Origin: Rhodothermales bacterium
GTDB lineage: Bacteria; Bacteroidota; Rhodothermia; Rhodothermales; Bin80
Reading direction: 5' to 3'
Length of the DNA stretch: 61,861 nucleotides
Assembly (NCBI GenBank): GCA_028278205.1
Contig: JANQES010000008.1
Span: 1 to 61,861, forward strand
The notes below the pieces were generated by a model. It searched no databases and was not told where the DNA came from. It saw only the letters and a program-made list of their open reading frames with translations. A program made the translations under genes and the position numbers. Of the stretch, positions 32,105-41,874 are shown in pieces. Each line of letters starts with the position of its first letter. Within the stretch, counting starts at the first letter, position 1.

Positions 32105-35100
32105 CTAACGTACGGATTCTTCCAACAGGCGATCCACGCGCTGCCGGGCGTCCTCGACCCAAACACGCAAGGCAGGATCTGCCTCTTTCCAAAGCTCGAT
32201 GAATTCCGAATACATCTCGACGGCCTCAGCAGAGCGGCCCAGGGCATCGAGGCACTGGGCCTTTCGGTACATCACCAGACCGGGAAGATTGCGTTGTACC
32301 CAGCCAGTCACTTCGTACGTCTTATACCATCTCAGGCCATCTTCATAGTTCCCCTGGCCTCGAAGGAGTTCCGCCCGAAGGAATCGCCCCAACAGATTCT
32401 GGTAGTAGGCAAGACCATACCATGGAATAGCGAGTCGTACATTTGCCTTCTCCAGGAGCTCAAGCGCTGTTTCGGCATCGTCCATGCTCAGGAACGCTTC
32501 GAGCGTGTAACCGAGGATCAGGGCTATCTGGTTCTCAGGGCCGGCATGGTCATGAAGCGTCTCGGCCAGGTCGCGGGCGTTCGCCGCGTCTCCCAGGCGC
32601 CACGATGCGAGGCCCCTAACAAAAAGAGCAATGTCCTCCCGTTCAGCTTCAAAATCATCGGATGGTAAGAGCATGTCCGCGCGCCAGGTCGCGATGGCGT
32701 TCGCTAATCGACGCTGATCGTCTTCGGGCAGGGGTAGGAAGGCCAGGGCGTTGAGAAAGTAAAACTGCTCCCACCACCTGCTGAGGCCTTCCTCGTCGAG
32801 GCGTTGAATGTGACCGGCAAAGCGACCTCGGTTGAAGTCTGCATTGGCTAGCAGCCATTCGGCTCCGAATGAGGTGGGCGACACCGAAGCTAACTGCTCT
32901 ATGAAGGCCGGATAGCGCTGGAAATGAAGTTCCCACCCTCCAGACTGAAGTAAGGCTTCACGCACCCTCCGTACCATAGTTGAGTCTGCCATCCAACTCG
33001 GATTCTGTATCGCTTCCGCTGCCACCGCGGTGGGCGACTCTAGCTCCCCATACGATGCGCTTAGAGAAATGTAATCGGCGTGGCGGCCTTCAAGACGAGC
33101 CAAACTAAACAGGTGAGCTACAGGCTCACGGGTGCCCGGATCGTAAGAGACCGCCTTCTCAAGCGGACCGCGGGCCTGTTCCCAGGGAATGCCGTGAAAC
33201 GGTCCCAGATGATAGATCACATCCCCCAACATATTCCAGGCCACCACGTGATTGGGCTGCGCGGCGATGAGACGCCGAAGCGCACTCTCGGCTTCGTGAA
33301 AGTAGCCCTTTTTGGCCAGAAGATGCGCCTTGATCAGGTCGGCCGTCGCCGGAGGGAGCGAGCCCGAGAGTTCAACGGCTCGTTCTCCGAATGGAACCAC
33401 TTGTCGCTGTTCCTCCAAAGAATGCGGATCCCACCCGATGCTTTCTGACAGACGATACCAGGCGAGCGCGAACGACGAGTCCACGGCAATCGCTTGCTTG
33501 AAGCTGCTGCTGGCCTCCGTCACAGCCCAGCGCCGCATCGCGGCTTCGCCGTCCAGATAGTGCTTGACGGCTGCCAGGGGCACCCCTGAAAAACCCGAAC
33601 GCAAGACATCAAGCACCGGCGTCTTAAACTTGTCGATCACGAGCCCGAGCGTGAGTTCATCGACCGCCGCCTGAAGCCCTTCGATACTTGTCATCTCTAC
33701 CTGCTCCACCTGCTTCGTGATTTCTCTCTCGCCGCTGGCCGCATACAGGGCTGCATCCATACGCGTCGAACCGCCCACGCTGAGCAGGGTGCCGAGAATG
33801 AAATAGTCGGCCTCGAAGTGCCGGGCAACGGCCTGCCCCAGTTCGGGATCGACGAACTCCTGAGAACGCATGACGTGCCCGATGACGGCATTGTAATCGA
33901 CGCTCATCAGACCGGTGAGGGCATCCAGGTTCAAGCTTACCATCGTCGGCATGCCCTCCCGCCAATCATCCAACGCGGTATCGCCATGCACGTGAAACGG
34001 CAGGACGGCAACAGTAAAGTTCTCGCCACCGCTAACGGGAGCGTCGTTCTGCTCCCCCATCCAATTGAATAGCGCGAGCGCGGCTATCAGGGCAACCAGC
34101 CCGATCCCGGCGGGCACCGCGATGCGCCGAAGCCGGTTGCGGGCTTGCCCTCGTGCCGGAAGATCGGGGAGCATCGGTGCTACGAAAGTCCGGAGCGCCG
34201 GGCTTGCTTCCTCAGCGGTCTGATAACGCGCTTCCGGATCTTTCTGCAACAACGTCGCCACCACCTGCGCCACTCCCCCCGACACCTCCGGACGCAACAC
34301 CTCCACCGTCGCCGGCTCCTCGTTCAACACCGAGTAGATGATTGCCGGGTCATAATCTCCCTTGAACGGTCGCTCCCCCGTTAGCATCTCGTAGAGCACC
34401 ACGCCCAGACTCCAGAGGTCCGTCCGATGATCGACCTGCTCGCCCCGCGCCTGCTCTGGACTCATATAGGCCACCGTCCCCACTGTCGAACCCGGAGGCG
34501 TCAGGTTCAAATCCGACACCTTCGCGATACCAAAATCCATCACCTTCACCCTTCCGCGCTCCGTCACCATAACGTTGGCCGGCTTCACGTCCCGGTGCAC
34601 GATCCCCGCCTCGTGCGCACGACCCAACCCCTCGGCCATCTGGATGGCATAGCCCAACGCCTCCTCCACCGGCAGCGCACCCCGCGCGATCTTGGCCTTG
34701 AGCGTCTCACCTGCGTAGTACGCCATCGCGATGAAGAGTCGCCCGTCGTCTGCCTCACCGATCTCGTGGATATAGCCGATGTTGGGGTGATCCAGCGACG
34801 AGGCGGCCTTCGCCTCGTGGATGAAGCGGCGCTTGGCCTCTTCGTCTGTGCTCAGGTAGGGCGGCAAGAACTTAAGCGCGACGGTGCGGTCGAGCTTCGT
34901 ATCGCGGGCTTTGTAGACGACACCCATGCCCCCGCCGCCGAGCGTTTCGAGGATCTGGTAGTGCGATACGGTCTGCCCGACGAGATGGAGGGGGTCGTTC
35001 TCGGCAGCGGCGCGGGGCTGTTTCTCCGCCTGTGCCTGGGGCAACACAGCACCGGCGAGGCTGTGGAAGAAAGCGGAGGCGGGATCGGCGTGATCGAGCA

Positions 35101-35233
35101 GCGAGGTGAGTTCGTCGCAGAGGTCGGGGTGGTCCCGGCAGGCCTGGTCGAGGAAGGTCGCGCGCTCGTTCGGGGCAAGCGCGAGGGCCTGTTCGAGCAG
35201 TCTTTTGAGGATCTCTCGGCGAGCGTCTTCCAT
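32105..35233 (-). CDS. Membrane Ser/Thr protein kinase with TPR sensor domain
   Basis: This 1,042-residue Hanks-type kinase has a short N-terminal helical domain (residues 1-60) and a kinase domain at about 92-350 with glycine loop LGGGGMGVVY, Lys121, HRDVKPAN 213-220, DFG 233-235 and SPE 258-260. A TM helix lies at 371-389, followed by an extracytoplasmic TolB/FlgO-like domain (FTVAVLPFHVHGDTALDDW ... FEADYFILGTLL). A long C-terminal run of TPR-like helices ends near the stop. All catalytic residues are present. The sigma factor at 35888-36487 is co-directional upstream, a common kinase partner arrangement; the DUF4160-DUF2442 cassette now lies between them. Confidence 0.93.
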   Translation of the reverse strand: MEDARREILKRLLEQALALAPNERATFLDQACRDHPDLCDELTSLLDHADPASAFFHSLAGAVLPQAQAEKQPRAAAENDPLHLVGQTVSHYQILETLGGGGMGVVYKARDTKLDRTVALKFLPPYLSTDEEAKRRFIHEAKAASSLDHPNIGYIHEIGEADDGRLFIAMAYYAGETLKAKIARGALPVEEALGYAIQMAEGLGRAHEAGIVHRDVKPANVMVTERGRVKVMDFGIAKVSDLNLTPPGSTVGTVAYMSPEQARGEQVDHRTDLWSLGVVLYEMLTGERPFKGDYDPAIIYSVLNEEPATVEVLRPEVSGGVAQVVATLLQKDPEARYQTAEEASPALRTFVAPMLPDLPARGQARNRLRRIAVPAGIGLVALIAALALFNWMGEQNDAPVSGGENFTVAVLPFHVHGDTALDDWREGMPTMVSLNLDALTGLMSVDYNAVIGHVMRSQEFVDPELGQAVARHFEADYFILGTLLSVGGSTRMDAALYAASGEREITKQVEQVEMTSIEGLQAAVDELTLGLVIDKFKTPVLDVLRSGFSGVPLAAVKHYLDGEAAMRRWAVTEASSSFKQAIAVDSSFALAWYRLSESIGWDPHSLEEQRQVVPFGERAVELSGSLPPATADLIKAHLLAKKGYFHEAESALRRLIAAQPNHVVAWNMLGDVIYHLGPFHGIPWEQARGPLEKAVSYDPGTREPVAHLFSLARLEGRHADYISLSASYGELESPTAVAAEAIQNPSWMADSTMVRRVREALLQSGGWELHFQRYPAFIEQLASVSPTSFGAEWLLANADFNRGRFAGHIQRLDEEGLSRWWEQFYFLNALAFLPLPEDDQRRLANAIATWRADMLLPSDDFEAEREDIALFVRGLASWRLGDAANARDLAETLHDHAGPENQIALILGYTLEAFLSMDDAETALELLEKANVRLAIPWYGLAYYQNLLGRFLRAELLRGQGNYEDGLRWYKTYEVTGWVQRNLPGLVMYRKAQCLDALGRSAEAVEMYSEFIELWKEADPALRVWVEDARQRVDRLLEESVR

Positions 35234-35280
35234 AGATCGCGCTCAGGTCAACAGAAGAAAAAAGAGGCGGTAAGCCAGTG

Positions 35281-35649
35281 TTAGTCCTCCTCGTCCCACC
35301 AATCCGGTAATGGTTTCGGCTCTACCCACGGGCCAGGGTTCGGGGTTTTGCGACGCTCGTCCAGCTTTTTTTTCCAACGCGCTAAACTGTTGCGGCTCTC
35401 ACCGCTGCGACGCCCTGCAACAAGCGTAGTCACACCAATGTGTTCATCTAAATCGGGCCAGGCAAGCACGGCGCCGTCATCCCACAACGCGTAGTGCTCC
35501 CGCTCCGAGGGCGTGCCATATTCAAGGCGAGGGAACCAACTGAGGGGCACGACGAGCGCGCGACCGTCTGCTAAATGCACGGTCAGATGAGCGTCGTCCG
35601 TCTCGACGCACACGGCCCGAGGTTCCTTTTCAATTACTAAAGTAGTCAT
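35281..35649 (-). CDS. DUF2442 domain protein
   Basis: This 122-residue soluble protein has the DUF2442 pattern: VETDDAHLTVHLADGRALVVPLSWF and PRLEYGTPSEREHYALWDDG, followed by the tail DEHIGVTTLVAGRRSGESR. The start at 35649 is the only ATG in place; the frame continues to a TTG at 35661. It overlaps the end of the decayed DUF4160 frame, the usual tandem order for this pair. Such pairs behave like mobile cassettes; a toxin-antitoxin role has been suspected for them but is not established here. It sits between sigma factor and kinase genes. Confidence 0.78.
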   Translation of the reverse strand: MTTLVIEKEPRAVCVETDDAHLTVHLADGRALVVPLSWFPRLEYGTPSEREHYALWDDGAVLAWPDLDEHIGVTTLVAGRRSGESRNSLARWKKKLDERRKTPNPGPWVEPKPLPDWWDEED

Positions 35650-35875
35650 GCCAGAATTCAAGGATTGCGTCGCGGTGTTCTTCTACTATGCGCTGAATCC
35701 TACGAAGTTCATGCTCCCTGAATCCACTGCTACTGGCTAATTCAACGGGATCCAGCCAGAACTTCGCCTTGTAGCGTTCTCATTTCGCGTGAATGTGCGG
35801 CGGTTCATTTCTGTCAGAACTCCAGAAAACGAGAAGGTAGGGACCGATTCTATCATAGGTAGGCAAAACGTCACC
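35630..35875 (-). pseudogene. DUF4160 gene with an in-frame stop
   Basis: The minus strand from about 35875 to 35630 reads VLPTYDRIGPYLLVFW, SSDRNEPPHIHAK, stop, ERYKAKFWLDPVELASSSG, then FREHELRRIQRIVEEH and ILEFWHDYFSN. This is a clear DUF4160 protein interrupted by one TGA where a CGA (Arg) would restore HIHAKRERYKAKFW. No ATG precedes it; the frame runs into the end of the sigma gene. One nonsense change plus loss of the start makes it a pseudogene. A sequencing error at one base would be the alternative for the stop, but not for the missing start. Confidence 0.72.
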
Positions 35876-35887
35876 CCGTCTTCAAGT

Positions 35888-36487
35888 TCATCGCCCCATT
35901 TCTTTCTGCATCTCCCGGTGCAGCCACGCCTGCGCCATCTTCCAGTCCCGCTTGACGGTCCGCACCGAGACGCCCAGGGCTTCCGCCGTCTCCTCATAGG
36001 TCATGCCTCCAAAAAACCGGCACTCGACGACCCGCGCCTCGCGCTCATTGACCCGCGCCAACCGCTCCAGCGCTTCTTCTAACATCACCACAGCCTCGGC
36101 CCGCTCCTCGGTCAACACAACCACATCCTCCAACGATACCTTCATCTCCTCCAACGACAGCTTCTGCACGTCGCTGCCGCGTTTCTCTGCCCGACGCCGC
36201 CTGGCATAATCGACCAAGATATGCCGCATGGCCTTGGCTGCTACCGACAGAAAATGGGCGCGGCTCTCCCACGGGACCTGGGTTTTATTAACCAGCTTGA
36301 GGTAGGCTTCGTTGACCAACGCCGTGGTGTTGAGCGTGTAGTCGCCGTGCCAGTCGGCCCGCTGCCGGTGCGCCCGGACGCGCAATTCTTCGTAGACCAG
36401 CGAAAACAGTTCGTCCAACACGGCCTGATTGCCATCTTGTAGCTCATGAAGAAGCCGCGTGACTGTCGTTTGCGGGAGAGGCGCCAT
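35888..36487 (-). CDS. ECF-like sigma factor of the kinase-associated type
   Basis: This 199-residue sigma-70 family protein has TVTRLLHELQDGNQAVLDELF near the N-terminus, YTLNTTALVNEAYLKLV in region 2, and VECRFFGGMTYEETAEALG with SVRTVKRDWKMAQAWL in region 4. It matches the ECF-like group annotated TIGR02999, which is commonly found beside Ser/Thr kinases rather than anti-sigma factors. It would be controlled by phosphorylation through the kinase at 32105-35233. The start at 36487 (MAPLPQ) fits the family; the longer frame crosses into a divergent leader. Confidence 0.9.
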   Translation of the reverse strand: MAPLPQTTVTRLLHELQDGNQAVLDELFSLVYEELRVRAHRQRADWHGDYTLNTTALVNEAYLKLVNKTQVPWESRAHFLSVAAKAMRHILVDYARRRRAEKRGSDVQKLSLEEMKVSLEDVVVLTEERAEAVVMLEEALERLARVNEREARVVECRFFGGMTYEETAEALGVSVRTVKRDWKMAQAWLHREMQKEMGR

Positions 36488-36646
36488 GAAGAAACTGAAC
36501 TTATTTTTCGAGAGCGTGGCACTTTTCAGCACCGAGAATTCGTGGTAAAGGGTGAAGGGGTCAGAAACCCGTCGGGCGCTTCAGGCCAGCCCGAAGCAAC
36601 GTACCCCATCGTACTAACTACCACCCTGAAAAACAAGGAGAGAGCC

Positions 36647-37180
36647 ATGAACACGAACGCACATACATCCATCGCGCGCCGCACCCTGCTCACCCTGGCG
36701 CTGCTTGTCACCCTGACCATCGGCGCCAGCACGCCGGCCACCGCCCAACCTTCCTTCTCAGACGAAGACCTCGGCCAGCTCATCGAGGCGACGGGACAAC
36801 GCCTGAACCAACCCGAGGTCCGCGCCCACGTCACCCGGGCGCAGTGGGATACCTTCGGCGACAACCTGGAAAAGGCTCTGGCCTGCGGCCACGAAGGCGT
36901 GCAGCAAAGCGCTCTACGCATGATCATCTTCTATGGCGATAACTTGTCGATCAGTCGCACCGGCGTCCACGAGACGGTGCGTATCTACCGTGATCATGAC
37001 GACGACCGTGTGCGCCGGATGGCAGTAGTCGCGCTTGGCAAAATCAAGGACCCATGGGGCCTGGACATGCTGAAGCGCTCGGCCCGCTTCGAGAAGTCGC
37101 CGGGCGTCCGGCACACCATCCAGGCAGTGTTGGCGGAGTCCAGCACCATAGACCTCGGCCCGGCCAAGGTTGGGTTGTGA
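36647..37180 (+). CDS. Small secreted HEAT-like protein
   Basis: This 177-residue protein has a signal peptide (LLTLALLVTLTIGASTPATAQ) and a helical body with two HEAT-like repeats (NLEKALACGHEGVQQSALRM and DDRVRRMAVVALGKIKDPWG). A strong Shine-Dalgarno, AAGGAG at 36635-36640, lies six bases before the ATG and decides this start over the longer frame from 36446. It is divergent from the kinase-linked sigma factor, so it may be its target. Its solenoid resembles the HEAT proteins of the neighbouring sigma operon. Confidence 0.8.
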   Translation: MNTNAHTSIARRTLLTLALLVTLTIGASTPATAQPSFSDEDLGQLIEATGQRLNQPEVRAHVTRAQWDTFGDNLEKALACGHEGVQQSALRMIIFYGDNLSISRTGVHETVRIYRDHDDDRVRRMAVVALGKIKDPWGLDMLKRSARFEKSPGVRHTIQAVLAESSTIDLGPAKVGL

Positions 37181-37268
37181 TGCGGCGCCCTCACAGGACC
37201 TCTTACTCATCGGAAGCAAGCACGATAACCTCGACCTGTTATCCTACCTCCACTCCATAGGTCGAGCA

Positions 37269-37304
37269 GCAAGCCCGGTGCCTTGTGGCTGGCATCGGGC
37301 TTGC
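37269..37304. terminator. GCAAGCCCG hairpin after the HEAT-like gene
   Basis: GCAAGCCCG (37269-37277) pairs with CGGGCTTGC (37296-37304), and TGCC pairs with GGCA inside. No T run follows, so termination is uncertain; it could be factor-dependent. Confidence 0.45.
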
Positions 37305-37378
37305 CCTGTGTATGAGAGGCCATTTTGGATTATTATTGGGCCACCGGCCTCTTTAAAGATTCCATTGAAAAAAACCGA

Positions 37379-38374
37379 ATGAGCAACGACACCCCCCTGG
37401 TCAAGGGCGCGGCTCTGCCCAACATCCCCTGGGAAGACCGCCTGGACGATTGCAGCGACATCGTCTGGCGCTCCGAGCGCAACCCTATCATCCCGCGCGA
37501 CCTGATCCCTCGCTCGAACAGCATCTTCAACAGCGCCGTCGTGCCGTTCGAGGGCGCCTTCGCCGGGGTCTTCCGCTGCGACGACAAGGCGCGCTACATG
37601 CGCCTCCACAGCGGACGCAGCACCGACGGCATCGACTGGCAAATCGATCCCGACCCCATCCGCTTCGTCTGCGACGACGACGAAATCGGCGCGTTCGACT
37701 ACGGCTACGACCCGCGTGTGTGTTGGATCGAAGATCGCTTTTACGTGACGTGGTGCAACGGCTACCACGGCCCCACCATCGGCGTGGCGTATACGCACGA
37801 CTTCGTCACTTTCCATCAACTCGAAAACGCCTTTCTGCCCTACAACCGCAACGGCGTGCTCTTCCCCCGCAAAATCGGCGGGCGCTACGCCATGCTCAGC
37901 CGCCCCAGCGACACCGGCCACACGGCCTTCGGCGACATCTTCTACAGCGAAAGCCCCGACCTCTGCCACTGGGGCCGCCACCGCCACGTGATGGCGCCCT
38001 ACGGCCCCGGCTGGCAAAGCACCAAGATCGGCGCCGGCCCCACCCCCATCGAAACCACCGAGGGCTGGCTGCTGATCTACCACGGCGTGCTCACCTCGTG
38101 CAACGGCTTCGTCTACAGTATGGGCGCGGCGCTGCTGGATCTGGATGAGCCCTGGAAGGTCGTCGCCCGCGCCGAGCCCTACCTCCTCTCGCCGCAACAC
38201 CTCTACGAATGCGTCGGCGACGTGCCCAACGTCGTCTTCCCCTGCGCCGCCCTGTGCGACGCCGCCACGGGCCGCCTCGCCCTCTACTACGGCGCCGCCG
38301 ACACCGTCACCGCCCTAGCCTTCGCTCGCGTGGATGAAATGGTGGATTGGGTGAAGGAAAATGCTATCCGGTAA
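37379..38374 (+). CDS. GH130-family glycosidase/phosphorylase
   Basis: This 331-residue, five-bladed beta-propeller enzyme of glycoside hydrolase family 130 acts on beta-mannosides (phosphorolysis or hydrolysis). Visible signatures are [76 protein letters not shown] and [14 protein letters not shown] closing strands. There is no signal peptide, so it would act on cytoplasmic oligosaccharides. The start at 37379 (MSNDTPL) avoids a repeat-derived leader. No transporter or mannanase lies next to it, so its substrate supply is not local. Confidence 0.87.
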   Translation: MSNDTPLVKGAALPNIPWEDRLDDCSDIVWRSERNPIIPRDLIPRSNSIFNSAVVPFEGAFAGVFRCDDKARYMRLHSGRSTDGIDWQIDPDPIRFVCDDDEIGAFDYGYDPRVCWIEDRFYVTWCNGYHGPTIGVAYTHDFVTFHQLENAFLPYNRNGVLFPRKIGGRYAMLSRPSDTGHTAFGDIFYSESPDLCHWGRHRHVMAPYGPGWQSTKIGAGPTPIETTEGWLLIYHGVLTSCNGFVYSMGAALLDLDEPWKVVARAEPYLLSPQHLYECVGDVPNVVFPCAALCDAATGRLALYYGAADTVTALAFARVDEMVDWVKENAIR

Positions 38375-38396
38375 TGCTTTTTTATCTTGAAATGGA

Positions 38397-38768
38397 TCAG
38401 ACCATTTTCAAGCCTGAAACTCTGGAAAAATGCTTCATATTGAGGGTTTTGACCGAATGACCATGCACCAGGGCCGTGGCCGCGATAAAGATGTCTCGAT
38501 GACCAATCAACCGATTCCGATTTCTCAAGTCTTGAAAAATGCGGGCCGCTTCTTCGGAAATACCTCGCGTTAGTGGAAGTATCGTCAGACCACTGGCCAA
38601 GAGAGATACATCATTCCACTTCTTCAGATTGGTAGCACCCATATACAGTTCATAAAGCGTTACGACCGAAACGTGCAGGGCGGTGCCGTCGGGGATTCGC
38701 CAAAACGTGGTCTTGGTTTTATCGGCCGCCCGAAGATATTCGATGAAGATGGAGGAATCTAAGACCAT
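38397..38768 (-). CDS. PIN-domain toxin, VapC type
   Basis: This 123-residue PIN ribonuclease starts MVLDSSIFIEYLRAADK with the first catalytic Asp. It carries the Glu in VVTLYELYMGA and the C-terminal acidic pair in LIGHRDIFIAATALVHGHSV, ending TLNMKHFSRVSGLKMV. It is the size of a VapC toxin that cleaves tRNA or rRNA. It overlaps the end of the antitoxin gene by ten bases, a typical coupled order of antitoxin first. An alternative ATG at 38783 adds five residues. Confidence 0.87.
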   Translation of the reverse strand: MVLDSSIFIEYLRAADKTKTTFWRIPDGTALHVSVVTLYELYMGATNLKKWNDVSLLASGLTILPLTRGISEEAARIFQDLRNRNRLIGHRDIFIAATALVHGHSVKTLNMKHFSRVSGLKMV

Positions 38769-39001
38769 TCGGGAGCCTGCCATTGCCAGAGGGATTCAGC
38801 ATCTTTAAGCGGCTGCAAGTCTTCTTCCGTCCAGACACCTACCTGCTTCAGGCATTCACGGTATTCTGGAGACATCGTGGAAGCCTCTCCCTCCTCGCCA
38901 TCCCCATCTAGCCTCTCAAGAATGAAACGCGCAACAGAGTCTTGCTGCGCCTCTGGAAGCGCGCTGAGGCGTCTGATAGCTTTTTCCATCAGATTCGTCA
39001 T
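38759..39001 (-). CDS. Antitoxin of the VapC-type pair
   Basis: This 80-residue protein has an N-terminal helix (EKAIRRLSALPEAQQDSVARF) and an acidic C-terminal tail (LKQVGVWTEEDLQPLKDAES) of the sort that covers a PIN toxin. The DNA-binding part is not a clear ribbon-helix-helix, so its family cannot be named. Position directly before and overlapping the toxin gene gives the role. The start at 39001 is an ATG; the frame is open to a GTG at 39025. Confidence 0.7.
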   Translation of the reverse strand: MTNLMEKAIRRLSALPEAQQDSVARFILERLDGDGEEGEASTMSPEYRECLKQVGVWTEEDLQPLKDAESLWQWQAPEWS

Positions 39002-39156
39002 GACGCTATTCGGTGAATTTAACACGCAATGTCGAAATCTTACTATCTACCCTTTTAGAAAGTTTTGTCTGATGATTCTATCCCCAAAAAGGAGCCTCCA
39101 CCGGCCCGAAAGCCGATGGAGGCTATCCTCCCTCCCTCAAAACGCGCCGAAGCGGC

Positions 39157-41874
39157 CTAGCGGCTGAGCCAGTAGGTGAACTTCAGCATGAAAATGTTGT
39201 CGGCCCTGGCGCCGAGGAGGTTTTCGAAGGACCGACCGAAGCGGAAGTCGCCGATCTCCTCGAAGTCGTCGCGGGTTTGCGTCCAGACGAGGTAGAGCGT
39301 CGAGCCCTGGCGGAATTCCCATCGGAGGACCGCCGTGCCGCGTAGCGACTTGAAGTTGAAGTCCGGGTTGTAGAGTTCGAGCGGGGCGGCAGGGCCGTCG
39401 CCGTCGGGGTCGGCGATGAAGGTCTCTTCGTCGAAGGTCGAGCCGTTGTCTTCGCCGTAGACGTTGAAGCTGAAGCTCTTGGGCTGCTTCAGTTCTTTGA
39501 AGTTGGTGTAGTCGCCGGCTGAGATCAGCGGCTGGGCGAAGAGTTGGAGGCTCAGCAGCGGCGTGAACGTCCAGTTGAGGCGGATGTTGGCCGAGAACGT
39601 CGTCTGGTCGAGTTCGCCGAAGACGTAGCGCTTGCCGAACGTGGCCGTGGCCGTCGGATCGTCGTAAGCGCCGACCCACTGCGCCTGAGCCTGGTTGAAA
39701 CTCAGCTCTGGCCCTACCGAGAGCGAGACGTTGTCCGCCGGCTTCCACGTGGCCGATACTTCAACGTTGGCATCGTTGCCGGTGCCGGCACGGTACGAAA
39801 AGCCGAACACCTCAAAGACCCACCGCTTGCGCGAGTCGGTCTCGATGCCGCCCATCACCTGCCAGCCGGGCAGGTTTTTCGTCAGCGGGCCGCCGCGCGT
39901 GCGCCGGTTGCTGGTCGTCTCAGGGTTGTAGGCCCAGCCGCCGAAGAAGCTGTAATAGTTCTTGAACAAAATGAAGCCGTTGCCAAACAGCCCCGTCCAG
40001 GTCGTGTTTTTGTCGAAGTCCATGCTGCGGAAGGCCGCGGTGTAGATCGACATCCGGCGGTAGAACGACTTCGGTTCGGTCCAGCGATAGCCGAGGACGA
40101 GGTGGCCGTTGATGACGTCGTTGCGCCACTGAAAACCGAGGTCGTTGACGTCGAACCCCGGCGTGACGAAGCCGATGGCGGCGTTCGTGTAGAAATGGCC
40201 GCGTTGCTTGTTGAGCATCACCCGCCCGGCGTAGCCCGAGAGCGAGGTAGCGCTGCTGTCTACGCTGACGTGCCCGGCGTCGGGGCGCTGGAAGTAATGC
40301 TGCGAGTTACGCTGCAACGCGGTGATGCGCTCTGCAGTGCCGCGCACGTGCGAGGCCCCCATCCACCCGGTGACCACCCACGTCTTGTCCTTGTCGAGGA
40401 ACGTCCATCCATCGACGCCGAAGCCAAAGCCGTCGCTGTTGATCTCGTTGCGCAGGCGGCTGTCCGAGAAGTCACGCATGGCCGCCGTCGAGATGAAGCC
40501 GACGGCGCGGCGGCCTTCCTGAAACTCGCGCTGCGCCCGCAGAATGCCGTAGTAAGCGCGCGGCTCCACTTCGGCCTTCGATTGCACGCCGTCGAGGTCG
40601 TAGTCGGCCATGGCGCGGCCCGTGAGGGCCTGCACCGTGCCCACGTTCCAGTTGCCGGCGACCTTGCCGGTGAGCTTGGCCGCGCCGAGGATGCGCGTGC
40701 CGTCGGGGCTGTCGGCGTAATCGTTATCGGGCAGGCTGCCCTGCGGCGCGCGCCCGATGCGGCGGCTGTAGAAGAAATTAGGATTGCCCCAGTTGAAGCC
40801 CCAGTTGTTGTTGGCGCCGCCCCGTCCGAAGCGGAAAATCTGCGCGCCTTCGATGAAGAAAGGCCGCTTTTCGGGGAAGAACGTCTCGAAATCGCTCAGG
40901 TTGACCACCGCCGGGTCTACCTCCACCTGCCCGAAGTCCGGGTTGACCGTGCCGTTAACCGTCAGGTTGCTCGTCAAACCGATCTTGAAATCCGCGCCGA
41001 TGTCGGGTGTGTAGGTCGAGCCGTCGTTGAACGGATCGCCGTCGGCGTGGTCGGTAAACGAGGCGCGCGTGGTGACGTACGGCGTGATTTCGAGCTGGCG
41101 CGGCGGCGCGATCTGGTCGATACCGACGAGATCGACGAAGCGCGAGACAAAACCGCTTTCGCTGCGCGGGGTGTAGACGAGGTACTGCTGCTCGTTCTTG
41201 CGGGCGATGTCGCGCCGGAAGTTGATGCCCCAGGTGTAGCGATCTTTTTTGTGGAATCGAAGCTGCGAATACGGAATGCGGAATTCCGCCGTCCAACCCT
41301 CGTCGTCGATTTTGGCTTTGCCCAGCCAGACGCCGTCCCACGAGTCGTCGTCCCAGTCGTCGTTCATCAGCACGCCGTCCATGAGCGTGCCGGCGGCGTT
41401 GATGGCAAAATAGAAGCCCGTCCGTCGGTCGAGATACGGATCGATGAAAAAGCCGAAGAGGTCGGCGTCGAGATCGGCGTCGCGGCGTCCGAGGCGGGCG
41501 ATGATGGAGTCGGGCGAGGCGTCGTACATGCGCGCGCCGATGAAGATGGCCTCGTCGTCGTAGAGGATGCGCACGACGGTTCTTTCGCTGGGCTCGGCGC
41601 CTTCGTCCGGCTCGCGCTGCTTGAAGCCGTCGATGACGGGCGCCTGGAGCCAGGCCGGTTCGTCGAGCCGTCCATCGACCGAGACGGCCAGTTCGCGGCG
41701 CATGGCCTGCACCTGCCGGCGCGTGGTCGTGCCGGCCTGTGTCGTCTCGGTGTTGTTGGAGGCCAGCGCCGCCTCGTTAGCCGCCTCCTGTGTCTGAGCC
41801 CAGGCGGGCAGGCTCCACATCCCCAAAAAAAGCAAACAAAACAAAAGCGTGAGATCCCGTAACGATCGCATCAT
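39157..41874 (-). CDS. DUF5916 outer-membrane protein with CBM9-like domain
   Basis: This 905-residue protein has a signal peptide (LLFCLLFLGMWSLPAWAQ) and a CBM9-like beta-sandwich (VDGRLDEPAWLQAPVIDGF ... DEEGWTAEFRIPYSQLRF). The DUF5916 part follows, with ENEQQYLVYTPRSESGFVSR and FFPEKRPFFIEGAQIFRFG, then a long barrel-like C-terminal half ending IFMLKFTYWLSR. Members are outer-membrane proteins of Bacteroidota/Rhodothermota and some marine groups. The substrate is unknown. Two copies of a 14-bp palindrome 88-130 bases upstream suggest specific regulation. Confidence 0.87.
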   Translation of the reverse strand: MMRSLRDLTLLFCLLFLGMWSLPAWAQTQEAANEAALASNNTETTQAGTTTRRQVQAMRRELAVSVDGRLDEPAWLQAPVIDGFKQREPDEGAEPSERTVVRILYDDEAIFIGARMYDASPDSIIARLGRRDADLDADLFGFFIDPYLDRRTGFYFAINAAGTLMDGVLMNDDWDDDSWDGVWLGKAKIDDEGWTAEFRIPYSQLRFHKKDRYTWGINFRRDIARKNEQQYLVYTPRSESGFVSRFVDLVGIDQIAPPRQLEITPYVTTRASFTDHADGDPFNDGSTYTPDIGADFKIGLTSNLTVNGTVNPDFGQVEVDPAVVNLSDFETFFPEKRPFFIEGAQIFRFGRGGANNNWGFNWGNPNFFYSRRIGRAPQGSLPDNDYADSPDGTRILGAAKLTGKVAGNWNVGTVQALTGRAMADYDLDGVQSKAEVEPRAYYGILRAQREFQEGRRAVGFISTAAMRDFSDSRLRNEINSDGFGFGVDGWTFLDKDKTWVVTGWMGASHVRGTAERITALQRNSQHYFQRPDAGHVSVDSSATSLSGYAGRVMLNKQRGHFYTNAAIGFVTPGFDVNDLGFQWRNDVINGHLVLGYRWTEPKSFYRRMSIYTAAFRSMDFDKNTTWTGLFGNGFILFKNYYSFFGGWAYNPETTSNRRTRGGPLTKNLPGWQVMGGIETDSRKRWVFEVFGFSYRAGTGNDANVEVSATWKPADNVSLSVGPELSFNQAQAQWVGAYDDPTATATFGKRYVFGELDQTTFSANIRLNWTFTPLLSLQLFAQPLISAGDYTNFKELKQPKSFSFNVYGEDNGSTFDEETFIADPDGDGPAAPLELYNPDFNFKSLRGTAVLRWEFRQGSTLYLVWTQTRDDFEEIGDFRFGRSFENLLGARADNIFMLKFTYWLSR

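Noticed and set aside
39544..41862. Long plus-strand open frame opposite the DUF5916 gene
   Set aside because: It mirrors the codon bias of the minus-strand gene, which has signal peptide, CBM9-like and DUF5916 sequence; the plus frame shows no domain.
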